Source: JBEBXQ01 sp040391535 (lineage in GTDB: Bacteria; Bacteroidota; Bacteroidia; Cytophagales; Spirosomataceae). From it: a stretch of DNA of 55,725 bases. Positions within the stretch are counted from its first letter, which is position 1, and every line of letters starts with the position of its first letter. The notes under the pieces were generated by a model. That model did not search any database, had not been told where the DNA came from, and saw only the letters and a program-made list of their open reading frames with translations. The stretch is taken from the NCBI GenBank assembly GCA_040391535.1, contig JBEBXQ010000010.1, forward strand, positions 1 to 55,725. Direction: 5' to 3'. This document shows, one piece after another, positions 45,778 to 54,788 of the stretch. The translations under genes and the position numbers were made by a program.

Positions 45778-45803
45778 TATTCATATAAAGATAATATAAT
45801 GTT

Positions 45804-45834
45804 AAGGCTCTTAATCTCAGGATTTAGGAGCCTT
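45804..45834 (+). terminator. Terminator after the second esterase gene
   Basis: AAGGCTC (45804-45810) pairs with GAGCCTT (45828-45834), extended by imperfect pairing of TTAATC with GATTTAG, and followed directly by a T tract. Confidence 0.75.
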
Positions 45835-45863
45835 TTTTATGCTTATTCTAAATAAGGAGCCTA

Positions 45864-45895
45864 TTTGCTTGATAACCGTGTAGCTTTTAACTTTG
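45864..45895 (+). promoter_or_regulatory. Promoter of the nuo operon
   Basis: TTTG (45864-45867), 20 bases, then TAACTTTG (45888-45895), a full Bacteroidota consensus, 56 bases before the nuoA ATG. Confidence 0.7.
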
Positions 45896-45951
45896 GCTGT
45901 TCAAGATATAGTGTAACAGGTATAATCACTATTGTTTAATAATCATTCAAA

Positions 45952-46329
45952 ATGAATTCATCATATTTACCTTCTGATTTTTTACCAATTCTGGTTCAGT
46001 TTGGCCTTGCTGTGGCTTTTATCGGAGGCACCATGATTGTCACGCATCTTATTGGACCTAAGCGCAAAAGTGCAAAAAAAGACGATCCTTTTGAATGTGG
46101 AATTGAGGTAGTGGGTAATGCCCGCACACCTATTTCCGTTAAATATTTCCTGGTAGCTATTTTATTTGTACTGTTTGATATTGAAGTCATTTTTATGTAT
46201 CCCTGGGCTGTCAACTTCCAGAAACTGGGAACTGACGGATTCGTGGAAATGCTGTTATTTATGACTATATTGCTTTCCGGCTTTTACTATGTCATCAAGA
46301 AAGGAGTCCTTAACTGGGACAAAGAATAA
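45952..46329 (+). CDS. nuoA: NADH-quinone oxidoreductase subunit A
   Basis: A 125-residue membrane subunit of complex I with three hydrophobic segments. Landmarks are the loop DPFECGIEVVGNARTPISVKYFLVAILFVLFDIEVIF (seen in pieces) with the conserved acidic FDIE, and the first gene of the nuo operon. Length is normal. Confidence 0.95.
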   Translation: MNSSYLPSDFLPILVQFGLAVAFIGGTMIVTHLIGPKRKSAKKDDPFECGIEVVGNARTPISVKYFLVAILFVLFDIEVIFMYPWAVNFQKLGTDGFVEMLLFMTILLSGFYYVIKKGVLNWDKE

Positions 46330-46381
46330 TTGCCGGAAGAAGATTTCATTTGTTAACTGAAAATACTAAACATAAAGATAC

Positions 46382-46924
46382 ATGGAACGCGTTAAGATGG
46401 TTGAGGCCCCTGAAGGAGTAAGCGGTTCGGGCTTTTTTGCAACCTCTTTTGATCAGGTAATCGGTCATGCCAGAAGCTATTCCTTATGGCCCCTGCCTTT
46501 CGCTACCTCCTGCTGCGGAATTGAATTTATGGCCACCATGGGTGCTCATTATGACTTCTCAAGGTTCGGATCAGAAAGACCCAGCTTTTCTCCCAGACAG
46601 GCCGACCTGTTAATGGTAATGGGTACGATTGCAAAAAAAATGGGTCCCGTACTGAAACAGGTGTACCTCCAAATGGCAGAACCCCGGTGGGTTATCGCTG
46701 TGGGCGCATGTGCTTCCAGTGGTGGTATTTTTGATACTTACAGTGTTTTGCAGGGTATTGACAGGGTGATCCCGGTAGATGTTTACGTTCCCGGATGCCC
46801 TCCCCGACCTGAGCAGATCATCGATGGCTTTATGCAGATTCAGGAGCTGGCCCGGAATGAATCACTCAGAAGGCGTAACAGCGACGAATACCAACAACTA
46901 CTTGCATCTTATAATATTGACTGA
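46382..46924 (+). CDS. nuoB: NADH-quinone oxidoreductase subunit B
   Basis: A 180-residue peripheral subunit that carries the N2 4Fe-4S cluster, the last cluster before quinone. Cysteines are in FATSCCGIEFM, VGACASSGGIFD and VPGCPPRPEQ. It is in nuo order after nuoA. Confidence 0.96.
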   Translation: MERVKMVEAPEGVSGSGFFATSFDQVIGHARSYSLWPLPFATSCCGIEFMATMGAHYDFSRFGSERPSFSPRQADLLMVMGTIAKKMGPVLKQVYLQMAEPRWVIAVGACASSGGIFDTYSVLQGIDRVIPVDVYVPGCPPRPEQIIDGFMQIQELARNESLRRRNSDEYQQLLASYNID

Positions 46925-46933
46925 CAAACCATT

Positions 46934-47434
46934 ATGCTTAGCAATAAGGAAGTAGCAGAAGAGTTAATCAGGGTATTCAGTGATGAGGTGTCAGGTTTTG
47001 AAGAGCCTTTCGGCCTTTTAACATTCCATACGACCCGTCAGCAGATCATCCCTGTACTTCAGCATTTATATAATCATTCCTATTATCAGGTACGTTTTCT
47101 TACTGATCTGACAGGTATACATTTCCCGGAACAGAAAGGAGCAGAATTTGCGGTTGTTTATCATCTGCATAGTCTGATCCACAACTTCCGTCTCCGCATA
47201 AAAGTGTTTCTTGATAAAGACGACGTACATATTCCGACAGCGACCAATCTCTATTCCTGTGCCAACTGGATGGAACGTGAGACCTTTGACTTCTACGGAA
47301 TTGAGTTTGACGGTCATCCCAAACTCATCAGGATTCTGAATATTGAAGAAATGGATTACTTCCCTATGCGGAAAGAATATCCACTGGAAGATCCTACCAG
47401 AGACGACAAAATTGACGCTTTGTTCGGACGATAA
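46934..47434 (+). CDS. nuoC: NADH-quinone oxidoreductase subunit C
   Basis: A 166-residue hydrophilic subunit (the 30-kDa type), with YQVRFLTDLTGIHFP, FAVVYHLHSL, NWMERETFDFYGIEFDGHPKL and FPMRKEYPLEDPTRDDK-like end. It is separate from nuoD, not fused. It lies 9 bases after nuoB. Confidence 0.94.
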   Translation: MLSNKEVAEELIRVFSDEVSGFEEPFGLLTFHTTRQQIIPVLQHLYNHSYYQVRFLTDLTGIHFPEQKGAEFAVVYHLHSLIHNFRLRIKVFLDKDDVHIPTATNLYSCANWMERETFDFYGIEFDGHPKLIRILNIEEMDYFPMRKEYPLEDPTRDDKIDALFGR

Positions 47435-47462
47435 TATCAACTTATAAACGACTCTTCTGACT

Positions 47463-48695
47463 ATGTCGGATACAATAGAAATAGTCCCGAAAGATAAACT
47501 CCAGCCGGCAGGTGCACAACCGGAACTTATTTCCGAGCTGACCACACTCAACCTTGGTCCTACCCACCCGGCTACACATGGAATTTTCCAGAATATCCTG
47601 CAAATGGATGGCGAGAAAATCGTGTCGGGAGAACAAACCATTGGCTATATTCACCGGGCTTTTGAAAAAATCGCGGAAAGAAGACCTTTCTATCAGATTA
47701 CCACGCTTACCGACCGGATGAATTATTGTTCCTCACCGATCAATAACTTCGGATGGCACATGACTGTGGAGAAGCTTCTGCAGGTCGAAGTTCCCAAAAG
47801 AGCACAATATATCCGTGTGATCATGATGGAGCTTGCCCGTATTGCTGACCACATCGTCTGCAACGGTATCCTGGGTGTTGATTCAGGAGCATTTACCGGA
47901 TTTCTCTACGTAATGCAAAAACGTGAGGAAATTTATGAAATGTACGAGCAGGTCTGCGGCGCGCGGCTTACTACCAATATGGGGCGTATCGGAGGCATGG
48001 AGCGGGATCTTTCGACGGAGGCGATCCGTAAAATCAGAGAGTTTACCAAAACTTTCCCGCCTGTTCTGAAAGAATTTGAAAAGCTTTTCAACCGCAACCG
48101 CATTTTCATGGATCGTACCATCGATGTGGGGGGAATCACTGCTGAAAGGGCCCTGGATTATGGCTTTACAGGCCCTAATCTGCGTGCTGCCGGTGTCGAC
48201 TACGATGTCCGTGTCATGAATCCTTATTCTTCATACGAAGATTTTGAATTTGATATACCAGTCGGACAAAGTGGCGATACTTATGATCGTTTTATGGTTC
48301 GAAATGAAGAAATGTGGCAAAGCCTGAGAATAATTGAGCAGGCTTTGGATAACCTTCCTGAGGGCCCTTATTATGCCGACGCACCCGAATATTACCTTCC
48401 TGCCAAAAAGGATGTTTATACCAGCATGGAAGCACTCATCTATCATTTTAAGATCGTAATGGGTGAAATTGATGCACCTGTCGGAGAAGTATACCACGCT
48501 GTGGAAGGAGGAAACGGAGAATTAGGTTTTTATCTGGTGAGTGACGGAGGCAGAGCTCCCTACAGGCTCCACTTCCGCAGACCCAGTTTTATATATTATC
48601 AGGCTTATCCGGAAATGTGTAAAGGACTTACCATTTCTGACGCCATTATTATCATGAGTAGTCTGAACGTAATTGCAGGCGAACTTGATGCCTGA
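47463..48695 (+). CDS. nuoD: NADH-quinone oxidoreductase subunit D
   Basis: A 410-residue 49-kDa type subunit forming the quinone site with NuoB. Landmarks are NLGPTHPATHG, YIHRAFEKIAE, LTDRMNYCSSP, and GELGFYLVSDGGRAPYRLHFR near the end. The first 30 residues are an extra, variable tail. Length is normal. Confidence 0.96.
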   Translation: MSDTIEIVPKDKLQPAGAQPELISELTTLNLGPTHPATHGIFQNILQMDGEKIVSGEQTIGYIHRAFEKIAERRPFYQITTLTDRMNYCSSPINNFGWHMTVEKLLQVEVPKRAQYIRVIMMELARIADHIVCNGILGVDSGAFTGFLYVMQKREEIYEMYEQVCGARLTTNMGRIGGMERDLSTEAIRKIREFTKTFPPVLKEFEKLFNRNRIFMDRTIDVGGITAERALDYGFTGPNLRAAGVDYDVRVMNPYSSYEDFEFDIPVGQSGDTYDRFMVRNEEMWQSLRIIEQALDNLPEGPYYADAPEYYLPAKKDVYTSMEALIYHFKIVMGEIDAPVGEVYHAVEGGNGELGFYLVSDGGRAPYRLHFRRPSFIYYQAYPEMCKGLTISDAIIIMSSLNVIAGELDA

Positions 48696-48712
48696 AAAAT
48701 AAAGATATTATT

Positions 48713-49216
48713 ATGTCAACAGAAACTACTTCCGGAATCACATTTACTCCGGAAAGACTGACAAGATCGAAAGAAATCATAGCACGCTATCCGGAAGGAA
48801 AGCAAAAATCGGCTCTGTTACCTTTACTGCACCTGGCACAGGAACAGTGGGGCTGGCTGAGCAGTGAGGCAATGGACTATGTAGCCGGATTACTTCAGAT
48901 AGAACCCATTGAGGTTTACGAAGTAGCTTCGTTCTATACCATGTTCCATCTCGAACCTGTCGGAAAGCATGTCATTGAATATTGCCGGACGGGCCCTTGC
49001 TGCCTGATGGGTGGAGAGGAAGTTTACGGATATCTGAAGGAAAAATTAGGGATTGAAGCCGGCCAGACCACCGTTGACGGGCAGTTTACCCTGAAAGAGG
49101 TAGAATGTCTTGCGGCCTGTGGCTGGGGACCGGTTTTTCAGATCCGTGAAAAATATTATATGAATCTGACCCCTGAGCGAATTGACGAAATTGTTGATGA
49201 GCTGAGTGCAGAATAG
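48713..49216 (+). CDS. nuoE: NADH-quinone oxidoreductase subunit E
   Basis: A 167-residue thioredoxin-like subunit carrying a 2Fe-2S cluster (N1a). Cysteines are in YCRTGPCCLMGG and ECLAACGWGPVFQI. LLPLLHLAQEQWGWLS and VYEVASFYTMF are family landmarks. It belongs to the NADH-input module with NuoF and NuoG. Confidence 0.95.
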   Translation: MSTETTSGITFTPERLTRSKEIIARYPEGKQKSALLPLLHLAQEQWGWLSSEAMDYVAGLLQIEPIEVYEVASFYTMFHLEPVGKHVIEYCRTGPCCLMGGEEVYGYLKEKLGIEAGQTTVDGQFTLKEVECLAACGWGPVFQIREKYYMNLTPERIDEIVDELSAE

Positions 49217-49237
49217 AACCCGATAAAATATCCTGAA

Positions 49238-50581
49238 ATGGGAAAGAAAATATTAACCGAACACATTCACGTTCCCGGTATTCAGTCATTCGATGTATAC
49301 CGTAAACAGGGCGGGTATACTGCTGTAGAAAAAGCACTAAAGCAGTTTACTCCGGAGGAAGTCGTTGAGGAAGTAAAAAAATCAGGCATCAGAGGAAGAG
49401 GGGGCGCAGGTTTCCCTATGGGGATGAAGTGGAGTTTTCTGGCCAAACCCGAAGGTGTACCCCGTTATCTGGTATGTAATGCAGATGAATCGGAGCCAGG
49501 TACTTTCAAAGATCATTATCTGATGAAAACCATCCCTCATCTGTTGATTGAGGGAATGATTGTTTCCAGCTATGCACTGGGAGCCAATAAGTCGTTCATC
49601 TATGTCCGGGGAGAGCTTATGTATGTGATTTCCATTCTGGAAAGAGCTATAGAGGAAGCTAAAGCCAACGGGTTCCTCGGAAAGAATATTCTCGGAACCG
49701 GTTACGATCTTGAGCTGGTGGTTCAGTGTGGGGGTGGTGCTTATATATGTGGTGAAGAAACTGCACTGCTGGAATCACTGGAAGGAAAAAGAGGTAACCC
49801 AAGAAACAAACCACCGTTTCCGGCGGTAAAAGGGCTTTATCAAAGTCCTACAGTGGTAAATAATGTTGAATCCATAGCAAATACGCCCTGGGTAATTAAT
49901 CATGGCGGAGATGCTTATGCTGCTATTGGTATTGGCAGGAGTACAGGAACTAAGTTAATTTCAGCTTCAGGACATATTAAAAAACCCGGAGTGTATGAAA
50001 TTGAGCTTGGTGTCCCGGTTGAAGAGTTTCTGTTATCGGATGAGTACTGCGGCGGCATTCGGGAAGGGCATCAGCTGAAGGCGCTGGTAGCCGGAGGGTC
50101 TTCCGTTCCCATTTTACCAGCAAACCTTATCATGAAGACTGCCAATGGCGAAGACCGTCTCATGTCTTACGAATCACTGGCAGACGGCGGATTTCCGACA
50201 GGGACCATGATGGGATCAGGAGGTTTTATCGTATTTGATGAAACGGCCTGTATAGTACGGAACACCTGGAACTTTTCAAGATTCTATCACCATGAGTCCT
50301 GCGGACAATGCAGCCCATGCCGCGAAGGAACAGGTTGGATGGAAAAAGTCCTGCACCGGCTTGAATACGGGCACGGCAACATGCGGGATATCGACCTGCT
50401 GGTGGATGTAGCCAGGCAGATTGAAGGAAATACGATTTGTCCGCTTGGTGATGCGGCTGCATGGCCTGTAGCCAGTGCGATACGGCATTTCCGTGATGAA
50501 TTTGAATGGCACGTAACACATGCGAAAGAAGCTTCCCAACCGGGTGCTTACTATCGTGGTGCTGTGCTGGCTGAGGTATAA
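49238..50581 (+). CDS. nuoF: NADH-quinone oxidoreductase subunit F
   Basis: A 447-residue subunit that binds NADH, FMN and 4Fe-4S cluster N3. The NADH site is GIRGRGGAGFPMGMKWSF, with CNADESEPGTFKDHYLM and a FMN-site GAYICGEETALLESLEG. Cluster ligands are in HESCGQCSPCREGTGW and NTICPLGDAAAWPV. Its presence marks this operon as an NADH-oxidising complex I. Confidence 0.96.
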   Translation: MGKKILTEHIHVPGIQSFDVYRKQGGYTAVEKALKQFTPEEVVEEVKKSGIRGRGGAGFPMGMKWSFLAKPEGVPRYLVCNADESEPGTFKDHYLMKTIPHLLIEGMIVSSYALGANKSFIYVRGELMYVISILERAIEEAKANGFLGKNILGTGYDLELVVQCGGGAYICGEETALLESLEGKRGNPRNKPPFPAVKGLYQSPTVVNNVESIANTPWVINHGGDAYAAIGIGRSTGTKLISASGHIKKPGVYEIELGVPVEEFLLSDEYCGGIREGHQLKALVAGGSSVPILPANLIMKTANGEDRLMSYESLADGGFPTGTMMGSGGFIVFDETACIVRNTWNFSRFYHHESCGQCSPCREGTGWMEKVLHRLEYGHGNMRDIDLLVDVARQIEGNTICPLGDAAAWPVASAIRHFRDEFEWHVTHAKEASQPGAYYRGAVLAEV

Positions 50582-50764
50582 AACCTGCTTAATCCTGAAA
50601 AGCAGGCATATTACTGATTACGTTTAACCTTCTGCTGATATTTCCTGATAAGATTATTGGCTTGAAATGGTTCGAAACATCCTGAAAAGACGGCTGTTAC
50701 CTGTTATCTGGTAAATAATTAAATTGAATAATTAATCAGAATTAAGTTAAATAACGATATAAAC
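50582..50764 (+). other. 183-base gap inside the nuo operon, with hairpin
   Basis: Other junctions in this operon are 9-55 bases, but nuoF and nuoG are 183 bases apart. CCTGCTT (50584-50590) and AAGCAGG (50600-50606) form a 7-bp hairpin just after nuoF, without a T tract. A tiny 15-codon reading frame is not convincing. It may be an attenuator or processing site. Confidence 0.4.
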
Positions 50765-51877
50765 ATGTCCGGAGAAGCACAAACACCTCTGTTCAAAATA
50801 ACCTTTGACGGAATTGAAGTCGAAGTAGAGCCGGGAACTACCATTATGCAGGCTGCCCGGAAAATAGCCGAAGCAGACCGCAGTCAGGATCATATAGTCC
50901 CCCCTGCAATGTGTTATTATCAGCCATTGAAAGCATCAGGAGGAAAATGTCGTGCATGTCTTGTGAAGGTATCTGCTGGTTCTGCTAAGGATCCCCGTCC
51001 TATGCCGAAACTGGTTCCTTCCTGTATTACTCAGGTTCAGGATGGTATGATTGTGGAAAATACCACCAATCAGGCTGTACTGGACACCCGCAAATCAATT
51101 GTGGAGTTCCTGCTTATTAATCACCCCCTTGATTGCCCGGTATGCGATCAGGCCGGAGAATGTCATTTACAGGATTTCTCCTATGAGCACGGAACCGGAT
51201 CTACGCGCTACGAAGAAGACAGACGGACTTTTGAGAAGAAAGACATAGGTCCTTATATCAAGTTACACATGACCCGCTGTATTCTGTGCTACCGTTGTGT
51301 TTACACAGCTGATCAGATTACCGATAAAAGGGTACACGGTGTGCTTGGCCGTGGAGACGCTGCTGAAATTGGTACCTATATTGAGAAAGCCATTGATAAT
51401 GATTTTTCAGGCAATGTCATTGACGTTTGTCCTGTAGGAGCATTAACTGATAAAACGTACCGTTTTAAAAACAGGGTTTGGTTCTCCAAACCTATGGATG
51501 CCCACCGCGACTGTGACAAATGTAACGGTAATGCGATTATCTGGTACCGGGGCGACGAGGTCATCAGGGTAACTGCCCGTAAAAATCAGTGGGGTGAGGT
51601 AAAGGAATTTATATGTAACAGCTGCCGGTTTGATCACAAGAAAACCGCAGACTGGGTAATAGAAGGGCCCACCAAAGTGAAACGGAGCTCGGTTATTTCT
51701 GCTAACAAATATGGTGCGAACCTGATCAAAAAACCGGAATTCGGATTAAAACTGGCTGCCTCACAATTCAAAGCCATTGACGATTCGAGACCCTTCATCA
51801 CAGATAGTGAAACCATTCGTGAGCTGAGTATTGAAAATAATCAGAAAGCTAACGAAAGGCCTTTATTATCTGAATAA
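50765..51877 (+). CDS. nuoG: NADH-quinone oxidoreductase subunit G (short form)
   Basis: A 370-residue iron-sulfur subunit. The 2Fe-2S domain is at 10-90 (CYYQPLKASGGKCRACLVKV, VPSCITQ). A second cluster domain has HPLDCPVCDQAGECHLQD. A further set is in TRCILCYRCVY, IDVCPVGALTD, and the CDKCNG/ICNSC pairs at about 235-290. The large molybdopterin-oxidoreductase-like domain of E. coli NuoG (about 900 residues) is missing. This short form seems usual for Cytophagales, but I state that from general knowledge. Its start is well separated from nuoF. Confidence 0.9.
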   Translation: MSGEAQTPLFKITFDGIEVEVEPGTTIMQAARKIAEADRSQDHIVPPAMCYYQPLKASGGKCRACLVKVSAGSAKDPRPMPKLVPSCITQVQDGMIVENTTNQAVLDTRKSIVEFLLINHPLDCPVCDQAGECHLQDFSYEHGTGSTRYEEDRRTFEKKDIGPYIKLHMTRCILCYRCVYTADQITDKRVHGVLGRGDAAEIGTYIEKAIDNDFSGNVIDVCPVGALTDKTYRFKNRVWFSKPMDAHRDCDKCNGNAIIWYRGDEVIRVTARKNQWGEVKEFICNSCRFDHKKTADWVIEGPTKVKRSSVISANKYGANLIKKPEFGLKLAASQFKAIDDSRPFITDSETIRELSIENNQKANERPLLSE

Positions 51878-51921
51878 TTAATCATCAGAAAGTCGTTAAC
51901 CAAGCAATACTAAAAATATCA

Positions 51922-53001
51922 ATGGAACTGACCCTATTTATCGTCAAATCAGTTATCATTCTGGCCGTTTTCACCATTACGCTGGTGGTTGCAATGTACT
52001 CAACCCTTGCCGAACGTAAAGTAGCCGGTTTTATGCAAGACCGTCCGGGCCCTAACAGAGCAGGACCATTCGGTATTTTCCAGCCATTGGCCGATGCCGG
52101 TAAAATGTTCTTCAAGGAGGACTTTATACCTGCACAGGCTAACAAATGGCTTTTCATTCTGGGACCATCCCTGGCCATGCTCACTGCCTGCCTTACCAGT
52201 GCGGTTATTCCTTTCGGAAATACACTAAAAATCGGCGGACAGGAAATCGCTGTACAGGGTGTACACAGTAATATCGGCATCTTATATGTATTCGGCCTTG
52301 TGGCCCTGGGTGTATATGGTGTGATGATCGGAGGCTGGGCTTCCAATAACAAATTCTCCCTTCTGGGTGCTATCCGTGCCGGTTCTCAGAACATCAGCTA
52401 TGAAATTGCGATGGGATTGTCGATCATCGCCATTCTGATGATGACCGGTTCCTTATCCATTCGTGAAATTATTGGCCAGCAACATGGTGGTAACTGGAAT
52501 ATTTTTTACCAGCCTCTGGGTTTTATTCTGTTCCTGGTATGTGCATTTGCTGAATGTAACCGTACCCCATTTGACCTTCCCGAATGTGAAACCGAGCTGG
52601 TAGGAGGTTATCATACCGAGTATAGCAGTATGAAACTGGGTTTTTATCTGTTTGCTGAGTATATCAATATTTTCGTGTCATCACTGATGATTTCCGCTCT
52701 CTATTTCGGCGGCTACAATTTCCCGGGGATGGACTGGGTATATGCGCAACTGACCGCTTCACTCGGAGATGTTACAGGCCATAATGTGGCTACGCTTATC
52801 GGAACTGCCGTATTTTTTGCTAAGGCATTGTTCTTTATCTTTGTATTTATGTGGGTCAGATGGACGCTGCCGCGTTTCCGTTATGATCAACTGATGAATC
52901 TTGGCTGGAAATCACTGATTCCCCTGGCCATTCTGAACATCCTGATCACCGGTACCGGCGTATTATACCTGAAACCCGTATTTACTGCCTGGTTTAACTA
53001 G
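51922..53001 (+). CDS. nuoH: NADH-quinone oxidoreductase subunit H
   Basis: A 359-residue membrane subunit with about eight hydrophobic segments, linking quinone chemistry to the membrane arm. Landmarks are STLAERKVAGFMQDRPGPNR, QPLADAGKMFFKEDF, AFAECNRTPFDLPECETELVGGYHTEYSSMKLGFYLFAEY (in pieces) and FMWVRWTLPRFRYDQLM. Length is normal. Confidence 0.96.
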   Translation: MELTLFIVKSVIILAVFTITLVVAMYSTLAERKVAGFMQDRPGPNRAGPFGIFQPLADAGKMFFKEDFIPAQANKWLFILGPSLAMLTACLTSAVIPFGNTLKIGGQEIAVQGVHSNIGILYVFGLVALGVYGVMIGGWASNNKFSLLGAIRAGSQNISYEIAMGLSIIAILMMTGSLSIREIIGQQHGGNWNIFYQPLGFILFLVCAFAECNRTPFDLPECETELVGGYHTEYSSMKLGFYLFAEYINIFVSSLMISALYFGGYNFPGMDWVYAQLTASLGDVTGHNVATLIGTAVFFAKALFFIFVFMWVRWTLPRFRYDQLMNLGWKSLIPLAILNILITGTGVLYLKPVFTAWFN

Positions 53002-53019
53002 GTTAATCAATACTGAATT

Positions 53020-53613
53020 ATGCAACTGACCAATAGATCCAAGCAAGTTAGTAATAAAGAAATGACCTTCGGTGAGCGCATTTATCTGCCGGCTGTTGTT
53101 ACGGGAATGGCCATTACACTGAAGCATTTTTTTAAAAAGAAGGTAACCATTCAATACCCGGAGGTGAAACGTTATCTGGGTCCGGTTTTCCGCGGCCGTC
53201 ATATACTCAAGCGTGATGAACAGGGGCGTGAGCGCTGTACTGCCTGCGGCCTTTGTGCGGTGGCTTGTCCGGCCGAAGCGATTTCAATGGTAGCTGAAGA
53301 AAGAGAAAAAGGACAGGAAGGACTATACAGGGAAGAAAAATATGCTGCTGTATACGAGATCAACATGCTCCGTTGTATATTCTGCGGGTTATGTGAAGAA
53401 GCGTGTCCCAAGCAGGCTATTTATCTTCGTCATGACGAGTTTGTCCCTGTTTTTTCAGAAAGAGACCAGGTTGTATGGGGTAAGGATATGCTGGTTGAAA
53501 ATATGAACAATCAGTACAAAAGAGAGGCATGGACCAAAGAAGAGGCGCATGCGCTTGATCAGAAAAGAGCTGCAGGCGAGATTGTCAATGTAGAACCAAG
53601 AGCTATTCCCTGA
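53020..53613 (+). CDS. nuoI: NADH-quinone oxidoreductase subunit I
   Basis: A 197-residue ferredoxin-like subunit with two 4Fe-4S clusters (N6a/N6b). Motifs are CTACGLCAVACPAEAI and CIFCGLCEEACPKQAI. It also has VKRYLGPVFRGRHIL before the clusters. A polar C-terminal tail (about 160-197) ends in EPRAIP. Confidence 0.95.
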   Translation: MQLTNRSKQVSNKEMTFGERIYLPAVVTGMAITLKHFFKKKVTIQYPEVKRYLGPVFRGRHILKRDEQGRERCTACGLCAVACPAEAISMVAEEREKGQEGLYREEKYAAVYEINMLRCIFCGLCEEACPKQAIYLRHDEFVPVFSERDQVVWGKDMLVENMNNQYKREAWTKEEAHALDQKRAAGEIVNVEPRAIP

Positions 53614-53664
53614 AAAGAAACAGCCTCTATTTTAATTTAAAATTAAGCTCAAAGTATCTTTGAT

Positions 53665-54198
53665 ATGCAGCAACTTATAGATTTCCCTGTCGCGACATTA
53701 TTTTATTTTCTGGCATTCCTGACCCTGCTCAGTGCCATGATGGTAATTGCGTCCCGCAACCCCATTCACAGTATCCTGTATCTGATATTTACTTTTTTTT
53801 GCCTTTCAGCTCACTATATTTTACTTAATGCGCAATTTCTGGCAGCAGTGAATATAATTGTTTATGCCGGTGCAATCATGGTATTGTTCCTTTTTGTCAT
53901 TATGTTTTTGAACCTCAAAAAAAGCGACGAAGAAGCCAAAACCAATCTGACCAAAATTGCAGCTACTATTGTAGGCGGAACCTTGTTCGTTATTCTGTTC
54001 GGCGCATACCGCAAAACAATGGTTGCTAAAGTAAATCCTTATGAGTTTGACTCGCAGATAGGCATGGTGGAGAGCCTGGGTGATGTATTATTTAATCAGT
54101 ATCTGCTGCCTTTCGAACTGATCTCTATCCTGATTCTGGTAGCGATGACCGGCTCCATTATGCTTGGGAAAAGAGAAGTCGGCGAACGGCATTTCTAA
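53665..54198 (+). CDS. nuoJ: NADH-quinone oxidoreductase subunit J (first copy)
   Basis: A 177-residue membrane subunit with five hydrophobic segments. The family segment is VNIIVYAGAIMVLFLFVIMFLNLKK, and the C-terminal LLPFELISILILVAMTGSIMLGKRE is also typical. It is the last plus-strand nuo gene here: no nuoK, L, M or N follows on this strand. A hairpin lies just after it. Confidence 0.93.
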   Translation: MQQLIDFPVATLFYFLAFLTLLSAMMVIASRNPIHSILYLIFTFFCLSAHYILLNAQFLAAVNIIVYAGAIMVLFLFVIMFLNLKKSDEEAKTNLTKIAATIVGGTLFVILFGAYRKTMVAKVNPYEFDSQIGMVESLGDVLFNQYLLPFELISILILVAMTGSIMLGKREVGERHF

Positions 54199-54208
54199 GC
54201 TGAAAATT

Positions 54209-54784
54209 TTAACGCCCACCGAAGACTTTACGGTCTGTAATCTCATTTCGGTGGGTTTCTATAAATTCACAAAAAGCATTGATTTCTTTTTTCTGCTCTG
54301 TGAAGTCGGTGTTCAGGTCATAGTTTTCCTGATACACCTTTTCAAAGTCCGTAATTACATAACGTAAAGTCCGGATTCCTCTGTTTTTAAGAGCCGGAAG
54401 GTAAAAATTCTGGTGATTTGCTACATAACGGTCTGCCTCATAATGCCGGGTTGTTTTAATATCCACAGCCAGTGATTTTCCGATAACATCTACATACCCG
54501 TATATCTGCACATTATCAATCGTATATTCGCAATATACCTGCGTGGCGACCATGGGGCGAGGCAACAGTGACCTGACTTCCGAAATAATATGTGCCGGAA
54601 AGCTCTCTTCATTTTCACCCTTAATCACTGCATTTTCGAAAGATATTCCTCTCTCCTGCTCCGGCGTTCCGGGTACAGGTACTCTGTTAATGATATTCAG
54701 CAAATCCATTTCCGTCATTTTCCCTGCGTTAAATCTGGCAAAGGCATTCAGCAAAGTAGGATAGAAACGGTAGGTAATCATCAT
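54209..54784 (-). CDS. PD-(D/E)XK nuclease-superfamily protein
   Basis: A 191-residue protein not recognised as any named family, but with PD-(D/E)XK nuclease marks. Glu50 is in GISFEN, Asp99 in YGYVDVIG, Asp108 and Lys110 in VDIKTT, and Gln125/Tyr128 in HQNFYLP (a RecB/Cas4-like QxxxY-type motif). It has no signal peptide. It starts 4 bases after the minus-strand nuoK stop, so it is co-transcribed with a respiratory-complex fragment. No helicase or CRISPR gene is nearby. A nuclease role is inferred; a repurposed, non-catalytic fold is possible. Confidence 0.65.
   Translation of the reverse strand: MMITYRFYPTLLNAFARFNAGKMTEMDLLNIINRVPVPGTPEQERGISFENAVIKGENEESFPAHIISEVRSLLPRPMVATQVYCEYTIDNVQIYGYVDVIGKSLAVDIKTTRHYEADRYVANHQNFYLPALKNRGIRTLRYVITDFEKVYQENYDLNTDFTEQKKEINAFCEFIETHRNEITDRKVFGGR
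54215..54255 (+). terminator. Terminator of the nuo operon, inside the opposing gene
   Basis: CCCACCGAA (54215-54223) and TTCGGTGGG (54247-54255) form a 9-bp stem followed by TTTCT. It lies in the last codons of the convergent nuclease-like gene. Confidence 0.6.
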
Positions 54785-54788
54785 AACA

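Noticed and set aside
50666..50713. A 15-codon leader-peptide-like frame between nuoF and nuoG
   Set aside because: Basic and short, with no run of regulatory codons and no terminator hairpin overlapping it.
54209..54784. Possible Cas4 gene
   Set aside because: It has PD-(D/E)XK marks but lacks the Cys residues of the Cas4 iron-sulfur cluster and has no Cas neighbours.
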